64,000 bases of DNA from contig NZ_FOOA01000003.1 in assembly GCF_900113065.1 (NCBI RefSeq), positions 124,001-188,000 on the forward strand, in the 5' to 3' direction. Of this stretch, positions 54,159-62,605 are shown in pieces. Made by a program: the position numbers and the translations under genes. Origin of the DNA: Aureimonas phyllosphaerae (GTDB lineage: Bacteria; Pseudomonadota; Alphaproteobacteria; Rhizobiales; Rhizobiaceae). The notes beneath the pieces were generated by a model, which did not search any database, was not told the DNA's origin, and saw nothing but the letters and a program-made list of their open reading frames with translations. Position 1 is the first letter of the stretch. Each line of letters starts with the position of its first letter.

Positions 54159-54428
54159 TCAGTGGTGCGTCTTCAGGTCGGGCCGGTCGTGCTTGACCTC
54201 GGTCGAGCCACCGAGGAGGAAGCTGGCGAGCACGAAGAACACCCCGCCCGCGAGCACGCTCATGATGATGCCGGCATTCATGATGAGGCCGACCAGCATG
54301 GCGAGCAGGATCGCGACGATCGCGATCGAGCCATATTTCACCAGCCCGAGGAACCCCATATAGGTCCGATCGTGCTCGGCGTAGTCCATCGTGGTGCCCT
54401 TCCACTCGTAGCCATGATCCTCGGCCAT
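54159..54428 (-). CDS. aa3-type cytochrome c oxidase subunit IV (alphaproteobacterial)
   Basis: An 89-residue single- or double-span protein. The segment DYAEHDRTYMGFLGLVKYGS at about 15-34 is the signature of the bacterial aa3-oxidase subunit IV family (PF07835); a hydrophobic helix follows. No ctaC, ctaD or ctaE genes are near, so it stands as an orphan, though this is common in the group. The ATG at 54428 has GAGAGGAAAG upstream. Confidence 0.88.
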   Translation of the reverse strand: MAEDHGYEWKGTTMDYAEHDRTYMGFLGLVKYGSIAIVAILLAMLVGLIMNAGIIMSVLAGGVFFVLASFLLGGSTEVKHDRPDLKTHH

Positions 54429-54568
54429 ACGCTCTTTCCTCTCCGCCACGCCGTTTTCCTGGCTGTTATACGGGAAGCCGGCGGGCTGACAATCGCCGCC
54501 GCGCAACGCTCGATACGAAAACGGGGCGCATTAGCGCCCCGTCTCGAATTTTCCCGCCGATAGGCCGT

Positions 54569-55132
54569 TCAGGCGGCCTGGCGCTTCTCGTGACGGCCTT
54601 CCTTGACCTCCTCGATGATCTTGGCGATGAAAGCCGGAATATCGTTCGGGTTACGTGAGGTGATGAGCGCCTGATCGGTCACGACCTCCTCGTCGTGCCA
54701 GCGACCGCCAGCATTCACGACGTCGGTCTTGATCGACTTGAACGAGGTGACGTCGCGGCCCTTGACGATGCCCGCCTCGACCAGCAGCCACGGCGCGTGG
54801 CAGATCGCGGCGAGCGTCTTCTTCGTGTTGTAGAAGTCGCGCACGAACGAAACGACGCTCTCCTCGGTGCGCAGCTTGTCCGGGTTGATCTGGCCGCCCG
54901 GCAGAACGAGCGCATCATAGTCGTTGACCGAGACCTGATCGAGAACCTTGTCGACCGGCACGCTCTGGCCCCAGTCGGTCTCGTCCCATCCCTTGATCTC
55001 GCCTTCCTTCAGCGAAACGACATGGACGGTGGCGCCGGCCGCGCGGAGCTTCTCCAGCGGCTGCATGAGTTCCGACTGCTCGAAACCATCGGTGGCGAGA
55101 ATGGCGATCTTGGCGTCGCGGATGCTGGGCAT
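54569..55132 (-). CDS. PfpI/DJ-1 family type 1 glutamine amidotransferase-like protein
   Basis: A 187-residue protein. Nucleophile Cys111 in AAICHAPWLLVEAG, with neighbouring His112, and the elbow LVLPGGQINPD (about 76-86) match the PfpI/YhbO/DJ-1 group. Members act as deglycases or stress-related proteases; the actual activity here is not known. The ATG at 55132 starts the family core; upstream residues are not conserved-looking. Confidence 0.92.
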   Translation of the reverse strand: MPSIRDAKIAILATDGFEQSELMQPLEKLRAAGATVHVVSLKEGEIKGWDETDWGQSVPVDKVLDQVSVNDYDALVLPGGQINPDKLRTEESVVSFVRDFYNTKKTLAAICHAPWLLVEAGIVKGRDVTSFKSIKTDVVNAGGRWHDEEVVTDQALITSRNPNDIPAFIAKIIEEVKEGRHEKRQAA

Positions 55133-55252
55133 GAAGGAATGGCCTCTTCCGAATGCGGACAGACCTTCGTCGGAGCGTCGAAGCTCCGAGAGTGCTGTCC
55201 GCCGTGTTAGTGTTCGGTTCACCAACGGGCGACGGAGGTCGGGGTTCCTGGT

Positions 55253-55792
55253 TCAGTCGTGATTATCGGCTTCGCCGTCGATGGCCGCCGCGGCATGGGA
55301 ATAGGAGAAACCGGCACGCATCAGTGCGGCGACGTCCCGGTCGCGCCGCTCGGCGCGCTCGCGCAGCCGATGGGGGCCTAGGCGGCGACGCTGGGCGAGC
55401 CTCCGGGCCGCGTCCGCGTCGTCGGTCTCGTCTCCCGCCATGACGCTGGCGACCGTCTCGCGGTCGACGCCCTTGATCGCGAGCTTGGCGGCACTCTGGC
55501 GGAGCGACGTTCCGCGCCGACGCAGCGAGGCGAGCTTCGCCTCGGCATAGCTGCGGTCGTCCAAAAGCTTCAGTTCCACGAAGCGCGCCACGGTTTCGTC
55601 GACCATAGGCTCGAAAACCGACGGCTCTTCGCCGCGCGCCTGGGCGCGACGCATCACCTTGCGCTGCAGGACGCGCCGAAGGTTGGCTTCCGTCGAGGCG
55701 TAGCGCTCCAGGTAGTGGCCGGCCGCGCGAAACAACCATTCCGGCGTGACCGGGCGGGGTGGCTTGGCGGCTTTGGGCGCTGAATCGCTCAT
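55253..55792 (-). CDS. recX: Regulatory protein RecX
   Basis: A 179-residue helical protein rich in Arg and Lys. Three-helix RecX repeats are visible: ARFVELKLLDDRSYAEAKL (about 70-88), GTSLRQSAAKLAIKGVDRET, and DVAALMRAGFSYSHAAAAI at the end. RecX binds RecA filaments and limits recombination activity. recA is not in the window. The gene lies about 100 bp after the ParA-like gene on the same strand, with a terminator in between. Confidence 0.9.
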   Translation of the reverse strand: MSDSAPKAAKPPRPVTPEWLFRAAGHYLERYASTEANLRRVLQRKVMRRAQARGEEPSVFEPMVDETVARFVELKLLDDRSYAEAKLASLRRRGTSLRQSAAKLAIKGVDRETVASVMAGDETDDADAARRLAQRRRLGPHRLRERAERRDRDVAALMRAGFSYSHAAAAIDGEADNHD

Positions 55793-55841
55793 GGGGAGGG
55801 ATGTAGCTCCCGGCACCCGCGCCGTCACCGGCTCCAACGCA

Positions 55842-55875
55842 AAACGGCCCCGGACGACGATCGCCGAGGCCGTTT
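55842..55875 (-). terminator. Hairpin terminator of the ParA-like gene
   Basis: An 8-bp perfect outer stem AAACGGCC / GGCCGTTT with a loop that can pair further. On the minus strand it ends in TTTT. It lies 22 bp beyond the stop of the ParA-like gene. Confidence 0.75.
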
Positions 55876-55896
55876 CGAAGAGAATGGCTGGCCGGA

Positions 55897-56613
55897 TCAA
55901 GCCGCTGCGGCGGCGGCCTCGAAGGAGCCGCGCTCGCGGATGACGGTCGTCGCATCGACGTCGTGGCCGAGAATGCCGATCTCGTAGGCGATGGTCGCCG
56001 CCTCCGCGCGGGCGCGCTCGATGCCCGGCGCGACGTCCTCGCCGAGCGTGAAGAGCGTGCCGCCGTGCAGGAACGGCGCTTCGTAGGCCGCCCGCTGGAC
56101 GAGGCCGACCTCGAGGCGGGCCGTCGGCGAGCGCTCGATCATGCCCTCGATGGTGCGCGCCACGCGGCTCGGAATGGTGGTGACCGCGCTGGCGACGAAA
56201 GCCCAGTCGCGCCCGCGCCGACCCTTGTCGGCCTCGGTCGCGAGCAGGCGGTCGGTGGCGAGCGCCGCATAGGCCGAGAGCGGCGAGAAGCGGACCGGGA
56301 TCAACGCACGATCCGACAGGCGGGCACCGGCGCGGATCATCTCGGCGTTGTCGCCAGCGTCGATGAGGGCGAGGTCGCCGCGACGGCGGGCGGCGCGCAC
56401 GATGCGCTCCAGCGTGATCTCGTCGTCGGCCACCTCGACGGTGCAGAGCGACGGGCGGCCGGACTTGGCGGCCCAGTCCACGAGGTCCTTGTCGCGGCCC
56501 GCATCCACCAACACGACCGGAATGTCGGCGGCAACGGCGACGCCCGCAAGCGTCAGGGCAAGGGTGGTGGAACCGGAGGTCTTGAGCGAGCCGATCGACA
56601 GGACGGGCGTCAT
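55897..56613 (-). CDS. ParA/VirC1-like P-loop protein with degenerate Walker A
   Basis: A 238-residue protein that begins like VirC1 and other ParA ATPases (TPVLSIGSLKTSGSTTLALTLAG) and continues with VVLVDAGRDKDLVDWAA and LALIDAGDNAEMI as Walker A' and B equivalents. The canonical KGGxGKT P-loop is replaced by LKTSGSTT, lacking the second lysine. It keeps a first lysine only. This may be a nucleotide-binding protein with altered hydrolysis, or a non-ATPase relative. No parB or plasmid genes are near. The start has AGAAGGAA before it. Confidence 0.8.
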   Translation of the reverse strand: MTPVLSIGSLKTSGSTTLALTLAGVAVAADIPVVLVDAGRDKDLVDWAAKSGRPSLCTVEVADDEITLERIVRAARRRGDLALIDAGDNAEMIRAGARLSDRALIPVRFSPLSAYAALATDRLLATEADKGRRGRDWAFVASAVTTIPSRVARTIEGMIERSPTARLEVGLVQRAAYEAPFLHGGTLFTLGEDVAPGIERARAEAATIAYEIGILGHDVDATTVIRERGSFEAAAAAA

Positions 56614-56794
56614 GGGAATTCCTTCTGGAAGCAACGGGCCCGGCCCCGGAAAGAAGCCCGACCCACGCACCCGGACTGGCGGGCGTTAGGCGATAACCAT
56701 TGTTAAACGCCTCCGTGCTTGACCGGGCCTTGCGGTCGCGCGATCGGATGGAGGCGCGATTCGAACCTCCGCGCGTCGCAAGGGACCTTTCGCC

Positions 56795-57550
56795 GTGCCA
56801 GACAGCGCCACCCTGATCGCCGTGCCCGCCGATACGAGGCGCTTCGAGAACTACGAGTGGCACGCCGCGCCCTCGACATATCTGACCGCGATCATGGCGA
56901 CGGCCTGTGGCGTTCCCGTGATCGTGCCGGCGCTCGCCGACGAGGCGGCGGTGGATGTGGTGCTCGACCGTGTCGACGGCGTCCTCGTCACGGGGTCGGC
57001 GTCGAACGTCCATCCGAGCCGTTACGGCGTCGAGCCAACGCCCGCGCACGAGCCCTTCGATCCGGCCCGCGATCGCCTGACCGAGACGATGATCCGCCGC
57101 GCGATCGCACGCGAGATCCCGCTCTTGGCGATCTGCCGTGGCCATCAGGAACTCAACGTCGCGCTGGGCGGGTCGCTCGCGACGGAGATCCAGGAATTCG
57201 AAGGGCGGATGGACCACCGTGCGCCGTCTCATCCCGAACAGGACGGGCGTTTTGCACTCCGCCATCCGGTTGCGGTGGAGCCCGGCGGCCGTCTCGCCGC
57301 GATCGTCGGCACCGCCACGGTCGAGGTCAACTCGCTCCACCGTCAGGCGATCGACCGGTTGGCCGACGGCCTGACGGTCGAGGCGCGTGCGCCGGACGGC
57401 ACGGTCGAGGCCGTGTCGGTGACGAATGCGGGCGGGTTCGCCCTCGGGCTGCAGTGGCACCCGGAATACTGGGCCGCGAGCGATCCCGCCTCGCGCGCGA
57501 TCTTCCAGGCGTTCGGCGAGGCGGCCCGCCAGTATCGCAGGGCGCGTTAG
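56795..57550 (+). CDS. Gamma-glutamyl-GABA hydrolase-like class I glutamine amidotransferase (PuuD-like)
   Basis: A 251-residue enzyme of peptidase family C26. Nucleophile Cys114 in LAICRGHQELNVALGG and His in LQWHPEYW near residue 222 complete the catalytic dyad. Family members hydrolyse gamma-glutamyl bonds, e.g. in putrescine breakdown. The GTG start at 56795 has AAGGGACC upstream. It is convergent with the NicO gene, overlapping by four bases. Confidence 0.9.
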   Translation: MPDSATLIAVPADTRRFENYEWHAAPSTYLTAIMATACGVPVIVPALADEAAVDVVLDRVDGVLVTGSASNVHPSRYGVEPTPAHEPFDPARDRLTETMIRRAIAREIPLLAICRGHQELNVALGGSLATEIQEFEGRMDHRAPSHPEQDGRFALRHPVAVEPGGRLAAIVGTATVEVNSLHRQAIDRLADGLTVEARAPDGTVEAVSVTNAGGFALGLQWHPEYWAASDPASRAIFQAFGEAARQYRRAR

Positions 57551-58620
57551 CCGGGCAGCGAAGCGAGGAGAAGCCCGAGGCCGACGGCGACAAGGAGGCC
57601 GGCGCCGCCGAGCTCCAGCGCCGTTCGCAACCCTCGCCCCCAGCCGCCCGCGCGGCCGGCGAGAAGCGCCAGCCCTTTGCCCGAGACAGCGAGCGCGGCG
57701 ATCAGTGACACGGTGATCGCCGTGCCGAGGGCCATCGCGAGGACCGAAAGCCCGCCCGCGCCGTACAGCCCGTTCATCAGGGCGAAGGTCAAGACGACGA
57801 TCGCGCCCGAGCACGGGCGCAGGCCGATCGCGACGACGGTCGCGAGCGCGGTGCGCCAGGAGAAGGTCGGACCGTCGAGAAGTTTCGGGTCGAGAATGTG
57901 TGGTCGACCGCAGTCGCAGGCGTCGCCGGCCGGGTCGTCGCAGATGTCGGCGCCGTAGCCGCCGGATGCGCGGAGCGCGAGGACGGGAGCGGCGCGATCC
58001 GTTCCGGTGAAGGTGCCGCGTCCCGCGAAGGCGAGTTCGCCGGACGGCTGCGGGTTGAAGACCCGTACCGCGCCCGCCGCGCGCCGCAGAAGCGGCCAGC
58101 CCTTGCGCACGAACAGCCAGGCGCCGACGAGCGCGATCATCGCATAGGAGCCGAGCTCCAGCCCGAAGGCGAGGTCGGTCATCGACAGGCCGCTGCCGCG
58201 CAGAGCGAACCAGCCGAGCGCGACGACGATGCAGGCCGACAGCGCCTGCACCAGGGCGGCTGCGAAGGACAGGACGATGCCACGCCGCAGCGCTACTTCG
58301 TTGGCCAGCATGTAGGACGACAGCACCGCCTTGCCGTGCCCCGGCCCTGCCGCATGGAAGACGCCGTAGGCGAAGGACAGCCCTGCGAGCCAGAGGAAGC
58401 CCCCGTGCCCGTCGCGCAGCGCCACCAGCGCCTGCCGAAGATCGACGAAGAACTGCCGCTGGACTGCTAGGATCTCCATGAAGACGCCGGCGAAGGGGCC
58501 GCTCGGTGCGGCCGTGACCTCGGCGTTGCCGATGCCAAGCGAGGACTGGGCGTGGGCGGTCGCGGCGGCGGCCAGCAGCACGGCCAGTGCTAGGGACGTA
58601 CGCGTCAGCCGGCCTTGCAC
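57547..58620 (-). CDS. NicO/RcnA-like nickel/cobalt efflux transporter
   Basis: A 357-residue membrane protein. A signal-like N-terminus (LALAVLLAAAATAHAQ) precedes six or more helices. The motif HAAGPGHGKAVLSSY marks NicO family proteins, and a second conserved site is IGLRPCSGAIVVL. A loop with DICDDPAGDACDCGRPH carries Cys, Asp and His and may bind metal. The GTG at 58620 overlaps the end of the upstream DUF1007 gene by 16 bases. It probably exports Ni2+ or Co2+, or takes it up; direction is not clear. Confidence 0.88.
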   Translation of the reverse strand: MQGRLTRTSLALAVLLAAAATAHAQSSLGIGNAEVTAAPSGPFAGVFMEILAVQRQFFVDLRQALVALRDGHGGFLWLAGLSFAYGVFHAAGPGHGKAVLSSYMLANEVALRRGIVLSFAAALVQALSACIVVALGWFALRGSGLSMTDLAFGLELGSYAMIALVGAWLFVRKGWPLLRRAAGAVRVFNPQPSGELAFAGRGTFTGTDRAAPVLALRASGGYGADICDDPAGDACDCGRPHILDPKLLDGPTFSWRTALATVVAIGLRPCSGAIVVLTFALMNGLYGAGGLSVLAMALGTAITVSLIAALAVSGKGLALLAGRAGGWGRGLRTALELGGAGLLVAVGLGLLLASLPG

Positions 58621-59273
58621 GAGACGTCCACGCGGGTCGCGAGAAGCTGGGAGAAGTTGACGCCGTCCTCCGGGATCGACTGGCCGGGTTTCAGCATCGA
58701 GACGGAGTTCATCCAGTCGCTCGCGTCCTCGTCGGGATCGGGGCGCGTGTAGCTCTTGGTGCAGGTCTTGGGCAGGTCGAGAAGCTGGAAGGCGGTCTCG
58801 TTGGCGAAGTCGAAGGCGACGAAATAGGATTCGTCGTAGACCGAGAAGGTGACCGGCTGCGCCTTCAGGTCGACGGCCTCCTCTAGCTTCATCTCGAAGA
58901 ATAGAAGCAGCTGACCCTTCTCGAACAGGCCGCGGATGCTTTCCGGTGGTTTCAGCTTGAGGTCGCGATTGCCGATGCTGACGAAGGTGTAAAAGTCCCA
59001 TTCGGCGATCGACTGGCGCACCGTTTCCGCGACGGCCTGCACCTCGTCGTCGTCCAGCGTTCCGTTGCCGTTCTTGTCGAAGTCGACGACGACACTGGAG
59101 GAGAACAGCTCGTCGAAGCGCCAGATGTTGCGCACCGAGGAGAGCAAGCCGTCGCTCGTTCCGACGATCTCCATGCGCGAGTCGGCAAAGACGTGCGGAT
59201 GGGCCGAGGCCGCGCCGCAGGTCGCGACCAGGAGGGCGACGCCCGTCCCGGCCAGGATGATTGGTCGACGCAT
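58605..59273 (-). CDS. DUF1007 periplasmic metal-associated protein with EF-hand loop
   Basis: A 222-residue secreted protein. The signal peptide ends ASA|HPHVF, and the mature N-terminus HPHVFA is the DUF1007 signature. A canonical 12-residue EF-hand loop follows (DKNGNGTLDDDE, about 67-78). The gene is paired with NicO, as is typical for DUF1007, so it is probably the periplasmic partner of the metal exporter. It binds metal, likely Ca2+ at the EF-hand; the His-rich N-terminus may handle Ni2+ or Co2+. Confidence 0.9.
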   Translation of the reverse strand: MRRPIILAGTGVALLVATCGAASAHPHVFADSRMEIVGTSDGLLSSVRNIWRFDELFSSSVVVDFDKNGNGTLDDDEVQAVAETVRQSIAEWDFYTFVSIGNRDLKLKPPESIRGLFEKGQLLLFFEMKLEEAVDLKAQPVTFSVYDESYFVAFDFANETAFQLLDLPKTCTKSYTRPDPDEDASDWMNSVSMLKPGQSIPEDGVNFSQLLATRVDVSCKAG

Positions 59274-59348
59274 GTTCGTCCCCGCTTCGATGCCCTGGCG
59301 GAGGGACGATGAATTCAAGGCGAAAGTGGGGAAACGGTCTTTGCGCCT

Positions 59349-59855
59349 TCAGCGCAGGACGACGACCTGCGCCCCGACATGCACCCGCTCGAAGAGATCC
59401 ATCACGTCGTCGTTGCGCATGCGGAAGCAGCCGGCCGAGGCCGCCGATCCGATCGAGTTCGGCGAGTTGGTGCCGTGGATGCGATAGGTGCCCCATCCAA
59501 GGTTCATCGCCCGCTTGCCGAGCGGATTGCTCGGCCCCGGCCCCATCGAGGCCGGGAGGGTCGGCTTCTTCTCGCGCATCGAGGGGGTGGGCACCCAGGT
59601 CGGATCGACGCGCTTCTTCGAGACCCAGCTGGTGCCGAACCACTGCTCGCTCGGCTTGCCGACGGCGATGTCGTATTGCAGCGCCGTATCCTCGCCGGTC
59701 ACCAGGAAGAGTTGGCGCGCGCCCGTCATCACCACGATCGTGCCGGGCTCGTAGTCGCCGACGAACACCGTCTCGCGCGCCTTCACGCCGGCATGGGCGG
59801 CCGAGCTGGCGCCGAGGATCAGGACGGCGGCGAGGAGCTTGGTGAACAGGCGCAT
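59349..59855 (-). CDS. L,D-transpeptidase (YkuD domain), secreted
   Basis: A 168-residue protein with signal peptide (1-22, ending AHA|G). The YkuD motif HGTNSPNSIGSAASAGCFRM carries His127 and nucleophile Cys143. It is the minimal Rhizobiales form without a peptidoglycan-binding domain. Either of two ATGs (59870 or 59855) is possible; 59855 has GAGGT just upstream. Confidence 0.93.
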   Translation of the reverse strand: MRLFTKLLAAVLILGASSAAHAGVKARETVFVGDYEPGTIVVMTGARQLFLVTGEDTALQYDIAVGKPSEQWFGTSWVSKKRVDPTWVPTPSMREKKPTLPASMGPGPSNPLGKRAMNLGWGTYRIHGTNSPNSIGSAASAGCFRMRNDDVMDLFERVHVGAQVVVLR

Positions 59856-59896
59856 GCGGGACCTCGGCATTTCAGCTGGCGCCGAGCCCTCGCGCC

Positions 59897-60820
59897 TCAG
59901 GCGGCGGCGCTCATGTCCCGGCCGGGATTATTCTTGCGGAACCAGGTTGCCAAGAAGTCAACGAAGACGCGCGTTCTCGCCGGAAGGTGGCGACGATGCG
60001 GGAACACCGCATAGATGCCGGCGTCCTTCGGCACGTAGTCGTCGAGCACGCTGACAAGCCGCCCGGCCGCGATCTCGGGCCGCGCGACGAACTCCGGCAA
60101 CATCGCGATGCCGAGCCCGGCGAGGGTCGCCGCGCGCACCGTATAGGGAGAATTGGCCGAGAAGCGCCCCGAGACGCTGATCGGGATCGGATCGCCCGTC
60201 GCGGGATCGCGGAAGGTCCAGTTGTAGAGGACCTTGGCGTTGGAATCGATCACGGCCGGCATGCGCGAGATCTGGCTCGGATGCGTCGGCGTGCCGTGCT
60301 CGGCGAGGAAGTCCGGCGTCGCGCAGATGGTGAAGTCGAGCGAGCCGAGCCGGCGCGCGATCATCGCCGAATCGGTCAGCCGCGTCATGCGGATCGCGAC
60401 GTCGAAGTTCTCCTCCAGCAGATTGACGAAGCTGTCGTTGAGGTGAAGGTCGAGCGAGATGTCGGGATGAGCGGCCGAGAACTCGACGAGGCTGAGGCCG
60501 AGCTCGGCGTCGCCGAAGGTGCGCGCGGCGGTGACGCGCAGGGTGCCCTTGGCCTCGCCTGTCGCCTCCCGAGCCTCGTCGTTCAGCGTCTCGAGGTCGG
60601 CGAGGATCGCCGAGGCGCGCGAGACATAGACCTCGCCGGCTGCCGTCAGTGCCACCTGCCGCGTCGTGCGGTTGATGAGAAGGACGCCGAGCTCGTCCTC
60701 CAGCTCGCGCACGTATTTCGACAGGAGCGCCTTGGAGCGACCGGTCTTGCGCGCGGCCGCCGAGAAGCCTTCGTTCTCCACCACCGCAAGAAAGGCGCGC
60801 ATGCGGGTCAGGGTGTCCAT
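59897..60820 (-). CDS. LysR family transcriptional regulator
   Basis: A 307-residue LTTR. The N-terminal helix-turn-helix spans FSAAARKTGRSKALLSKYVR at about 19-38. The C-terminal periplasmic-binding-like domain starts LRVTAARTFGDAELG near residue 95. It resembles the CrgA/DmlR subgroup. Targets are unknown. The ATG at 60820 has GAGAGA at a suitable distance, unlike the ATG at 60826. It is separated by 527 bp from the ornithine decarboxylase gene. Confidence 0.9.
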   Translation of the reverse strand: MDTLTRMRAFLAVVENEGFSAAARKTGRSKALLSKYVRELEDELGVLLINRTTRQVALTAAGEVYVSRASAILADLETLNDEAREATGEAKGTLRVTAARTFGDAELGLSLVEFSAAHPDISLDLHLNDSFVNLLEENFDVAIRMTRLTDSAMIARRLGSLDFTICATPDFLAEHGTPTHPSQISRMPAVIDSNAKVLYNWTFRDPATGDPIPISVSGRFSANSPYTVRAATLAGLGIAMLPEFVARPEIAAGRLVSVLDDYVPKDAGIYAVFPHRRHLPARTRVFVDFLATWFRKNNPGRDMSAAA

Positions 60821-61347
60821 CGGCATATCTCTCGTGTGCGAAGCTGACCGGTGTTGCCGTCTGACGACATGATGGCGGTAAGTCCAGCGCCTTTTCAAAA
60901 AGACGATTCGGGGGTCGTTTTTTCTGTTGCGTATGACAGCGACCGTTTCTATATCCCGCCTTGCCCAATGTCGCACGTGCCTGTGGGCGTCCCCCGGATC
61001 TTCGAATGCGAAGATCACCGGGTCGGTCACTGGAGTTCGTCTCCAGGTCGGTTTCGCTGCTGGCGAAATCGTGGACGCCTTGAAGCAACGACGGTGAGGG
61101 CCTTTCTGGTCTCTCCTGGTCTCCATAGCCAGGAATACTGCAGAGGCACACCTTCCTTGCCCGAAGTGCGGCGAGCGTAGCTCTCCAATCCACGGCAGAC
61201 TTTACCGGATCCTTCGGCGGCTCACCCCGTCGTCGGGTCCGTACATGTCGCGTTTCGCGTTCGCACTTCGAGCGGGGTCTCCACCGGCTGCTCGCGGGAA
61301 CGAATGCGTGCGCTCCTCGTCAACCTGTTGGTTAACCGGAGCTTCCG
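60821..61347. other. Divergent intergenic region with long ornithine decarboxylase leader
   Basis: A 527-bp region. The LysR-proximal half is AT-rich and holds its promoter; no gene-like open frame was found. The decarboxylase-proximal half (61201-61347) forms a structured leader described separately. Confidence 0.6.
61201..61347 (+). promoter_or_regulatory. Structured 5' leader of ornithine decarboxylase, possible speF-type RNA element
   Basis: The leader can fold into a stem-loop at 61207-61240 (GGAUCC with GGGUCC, CGGCGG with CCGUCG, loop CUCACC) and another at 61269-61294 (CGAGC with GCUCG, inner GGU with ACC). Close to the start, AACC-UGUU-GGUU (61322-61333) can form a hairpin next to the GGAG ribosome-binding site at 61338. 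A conserved RNA element called speF is known upstream of ornithine decarboxylase genes in alphaproteobacteria; the position fits, but the consensus match was not verified. Confidence 0.5.
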
Positions 61348-62481
61348 ATGGCTACGCAGCGCATCCTCGACTTCATCGCCACCCGCCGCCCTGCCGGTCC
61401 CTGTCTCGTGGTCGATCTCGACATCGTCGAGGACAACTTCCGCGCCTTCCGCAAGGCGCTGCCGGACAGCTCCATCTTCTATGCCGTGAAGGCCAATCCC
61501 GCGCCGGAGATCCTGCGTCTCCTGGCCTCGCTGGGCTCGTCCTTCGACTGCGCCTCGGTCGCCGAGATCGAGATGGCGCTCGACGCCGGTGCCACGCCGA
61601 ACCGCATCTCCTTCGGCAACACCATCAAGAAGGAGCGCGACGTCGCGGCCGCCCATGCGCTCGGGGTCTCGCTGTTCGCCGTCGATTGCGTCGAAGAGGT
61701 CGAGAAGGTCGCCCGCGCGGCACCCGGCGCGCGCGTCTTCTGCCGTGTCCTGACCGACGGCGAGGGCGCCGAGTGGCCGCTGTCCCGCAAGTTCGGCTGC
61801 GTCCCGGCGATGGCAATCGACGTCCTGACCCATGCCCGCGACCTCGGCCTCGTCGCGACCGGCGTCTCGTTCCATGTCGGCTCGCAGCAGTGCGACACCG
61901 AAGCCTGGGACAAGGCGCTGGCCGATGCGGCGATGGTGTTCGGCCAGCTGGCCGAGCGCGGCATCGTGCTGACGCTCGTCAACATGGGCGGCGGTTTCCC
62001 GACGCGCTACCTGAAGGACGTGCCGTCGGCGCAGGCCTACGGCCGCTCGATCTTCGCCGCGCTCCGACGTCACTTCGGCAACCAGATTCCGGAGACGATC
62101 ATCGAGCCGGGCCGCGGCATGGTCGGCGACGCGGGCGTGATCAAGGCCGAGGTCGTGCTGGTCTCGAAGAAGTCGGCCGAGGACAAGAACCGCTGGGTCT
62201 ATCTCGACATCGGCAAGTTCGGCGGCCTCGCCGAGACGATGGACGAGGCGATCCGCTACCCGATCGTGACCGCTCGCGACGACGACCGCATGGAGCCCTG
62301 CGTCATCGCCGGCCCGACCTGCGACTCGGCCGACGTGCTCTACGAGAAGACCCCTTACCCGCTGCCGATCTCGCTGACGGTGGGTGACGAGGTCCTGATC
62401 GAGGGCACCGGCGCCTACACGACGACCTACTCGGCCGTTGCGTTCAACGGGTTCGAGCCGCTCCGCTCCTACGTCATCTGA
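61348..62481 (+). CDS. speC: Ornithine/lysine decarboxylase (group IV, alanine-racemase fold)
   Basis: A 377-residue PLP enzyme that makes putrescine (or cadaverine) from ornithine (or lysine). PLP-lysine is Lys48 in FYAVKANP. The glycine-rich loop is NMGGGFPTRY, followed by IEPGRGMVG, and GPTCDSADVLYE has the second-subunit Cys325. Its length is typical of the eukaryotic-type ODC found in alphaproteobacteria. A ribosome-binding site GGAG lies six bases before the ATG. Often called speF or odc in related genomes. A GNAT gene follows 124 bp downstream. Confidence 0.95.
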   Translation: MATQRILDFIATRRPAGPCLVVDLDIVEDNFRAFRKALPDSSIFYAVKANPAPEILRLLASLGSSFDCASVAEIEMALDAGATPNRISFGNTIKKERDVAAAHALGVSLFAVDCVEEVEKVARAAPGARVFCRVLTDGEGAEWPLSRKFGCVPAMAIDVLTHARDLGLVATGVSFHVGSQQCDTEAWDKALADAAMVFGQLAERGIVLTLVNMGGGFPTRYLKDVPSAQAYGRSIFAALRRHFGNQIPETIIEPGRGMVGDAGVIKAEVVLVSKKSAEDKNRWVYLDIGKFGGLAETMDEAIRYPIVTARDDDRMEPCVIAGPTCDSADVLYEKTPYPLPISLTVGDEVLIEGTGAYTTTYSAVAFNGFEPLRSYVI

Positions 62482-62516
62482 CGGGCCGCCCGCCCGCCTT
62501 CCCCTGAACATCCCTG

Positions 62517-62566
62517 CCGGCGCACGAGCGCCGGGAGGCTTCATCGCCGACGCCCAAAAAGGCGTC
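62517..62566 (+). other. Two tandem hairpins between ornithine decarboxylase and GNAT genes
   Basis: CCGGCG-CACGAG-CGCCGG (62517-62534) and GACGCC-CAAAAA-GGCGTC (62549-62566). Neither is followed by a U-tract, so they may reduce but not stop read-through into the GNAT gene. Confidence 0.4.
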
Positions 62567-62605
62567 GCGCTTTCGCTCGTCCCCTGCCCCGGAGGATGAA
62601 CGCCG

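Noticed and set aside
55793-57814. Large minus-strand frame upstream of recX
   Set aside because: It overlaps the ParA-like gene and the PuuD-like gene in other frames and has no recognisable domain until the recX start.
58618-58620. Whether the NicO gene could begin later at the ATG of MEILAV
   Set aside because: Starting there would remove the clear signal-peptide-like N-terminus; the GTG at 58620 is retained despite overlapping the previous gene.
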